A DNA stretch of 13,136 nucleotides, taken from the NCBI GenBank assembly GCA_028703995.1, contig JAQVLU010000010.1:1-13136 (forward strand). Reading direction: 5' to 3'. This document shows, piece by piece, positions 13,126-13,136 of this stretch (positions are counted from its first letter, which is position 1; each line of letters opens with the position of its first letter). The notes beneath the pieces were generated by a model. It saw nothing but the letters and a program-made list of their open reading frames with translations. It was not told where the DNA came from and did not search any database. Both the position numbers and the translations under genes were made by a program. Source of the DNA: Minisyncoccota bacterium. GTDB lineage: Bacteria; Patescibacteriota; Minisyncoccia; Minisyncoccales; Minisyncoccaceae.

Positions 13126-13136
13126 ATCTTTCCATC

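Noticed and set aside
1..13136. Recoded UGA (as Gly, known in some Patescibacteria)
   Set aside because: All frames are intact under the standard code and conserved glycines are encoded by GGN. Stops are TAA except for one TAG; the absence of TGA stops in about ten genes is not enough evidence.

Overview
The window is AT-rich and very compact. It suggests a reduced-genome bacterium of the Candidate Phyla Radiation (Patescibacteria). The evidence is a short SecD/SecF pair, a diverged MurJ, a RecJ-like DHH protein without the usual C-terminal domain, and a membrane protein/ATPase pair of a kind common in Parcubacteria-like genomes. Almost every gap between genes is under 70 bases. The lineage call is inference from gene style; there is no rRNA in the window.

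Layout, from left to right. Positions 1-1649 hold most of lepA on the minus strand, cut off at its C-terminus by the window edge. Next come two small minus-strand genes of unknown function (83 and 62 codons), then murJ, the lipid II flippase. murJ is transcribed divergently from rnpB, the RNase P RNA, on the plus strand. After rnpB comes an apparent plus-strand 49-codon gene with its own promoter and terminator. A five-gene minus-strand operon follows, read from 10743 down to 4492: a sigma-4-like/HTH regulator, a membrane protein, a TraG/VirD4/HerA-like ATPase, pgk and a RecJ-like DHH phosphoesterase. The last unit is the secD-secF operon, read from 13088 down to 10793.

The transcription signals are unusually readable. 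There are at least six promoters of the TTGACA-(16-17)-TATAAT type. In most units the -10 box lies only 6-9 bases before the start codon, so the mRNAs should be leaderless or nearly so, and no clear Shine-Dalgarno sequence precedes any of the genes. In several units the upstream gene's stop codon sits in or just before the loop of a small terminator hairpin, whose U-run ends 1-3 bases before the next -35 box. Stop, terminator, promoter and start are packed into about 50-60 bases.

Functionally the region combines translation (LepA), tRNA processing (RNase P), envelope building (MurJ), protein export (SecDF), glycolysis (PGK) and a possible DNA- or protein-translocation module (membrane protein plus ATPase, with a RecJ-like nuclease in the same operon). 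Several otherwise typical proteins lack residues known to matter in model homologues: SecF (TM proton-path Asp to Asn), MurJ (two Arg) and PGK (a 3-phosphoglycerate-binding Arg). The RNase P RNA has a short P15 hairpin without the usual GGU motif that pairs with tRNA CCA. I see no mobile element, CRISPR array or tRNA gene. No complete, clearly new multi-gene system is evident; the strongest unusual signals are the gene-expression architecture, the RNase P variant and the orphan small genes.
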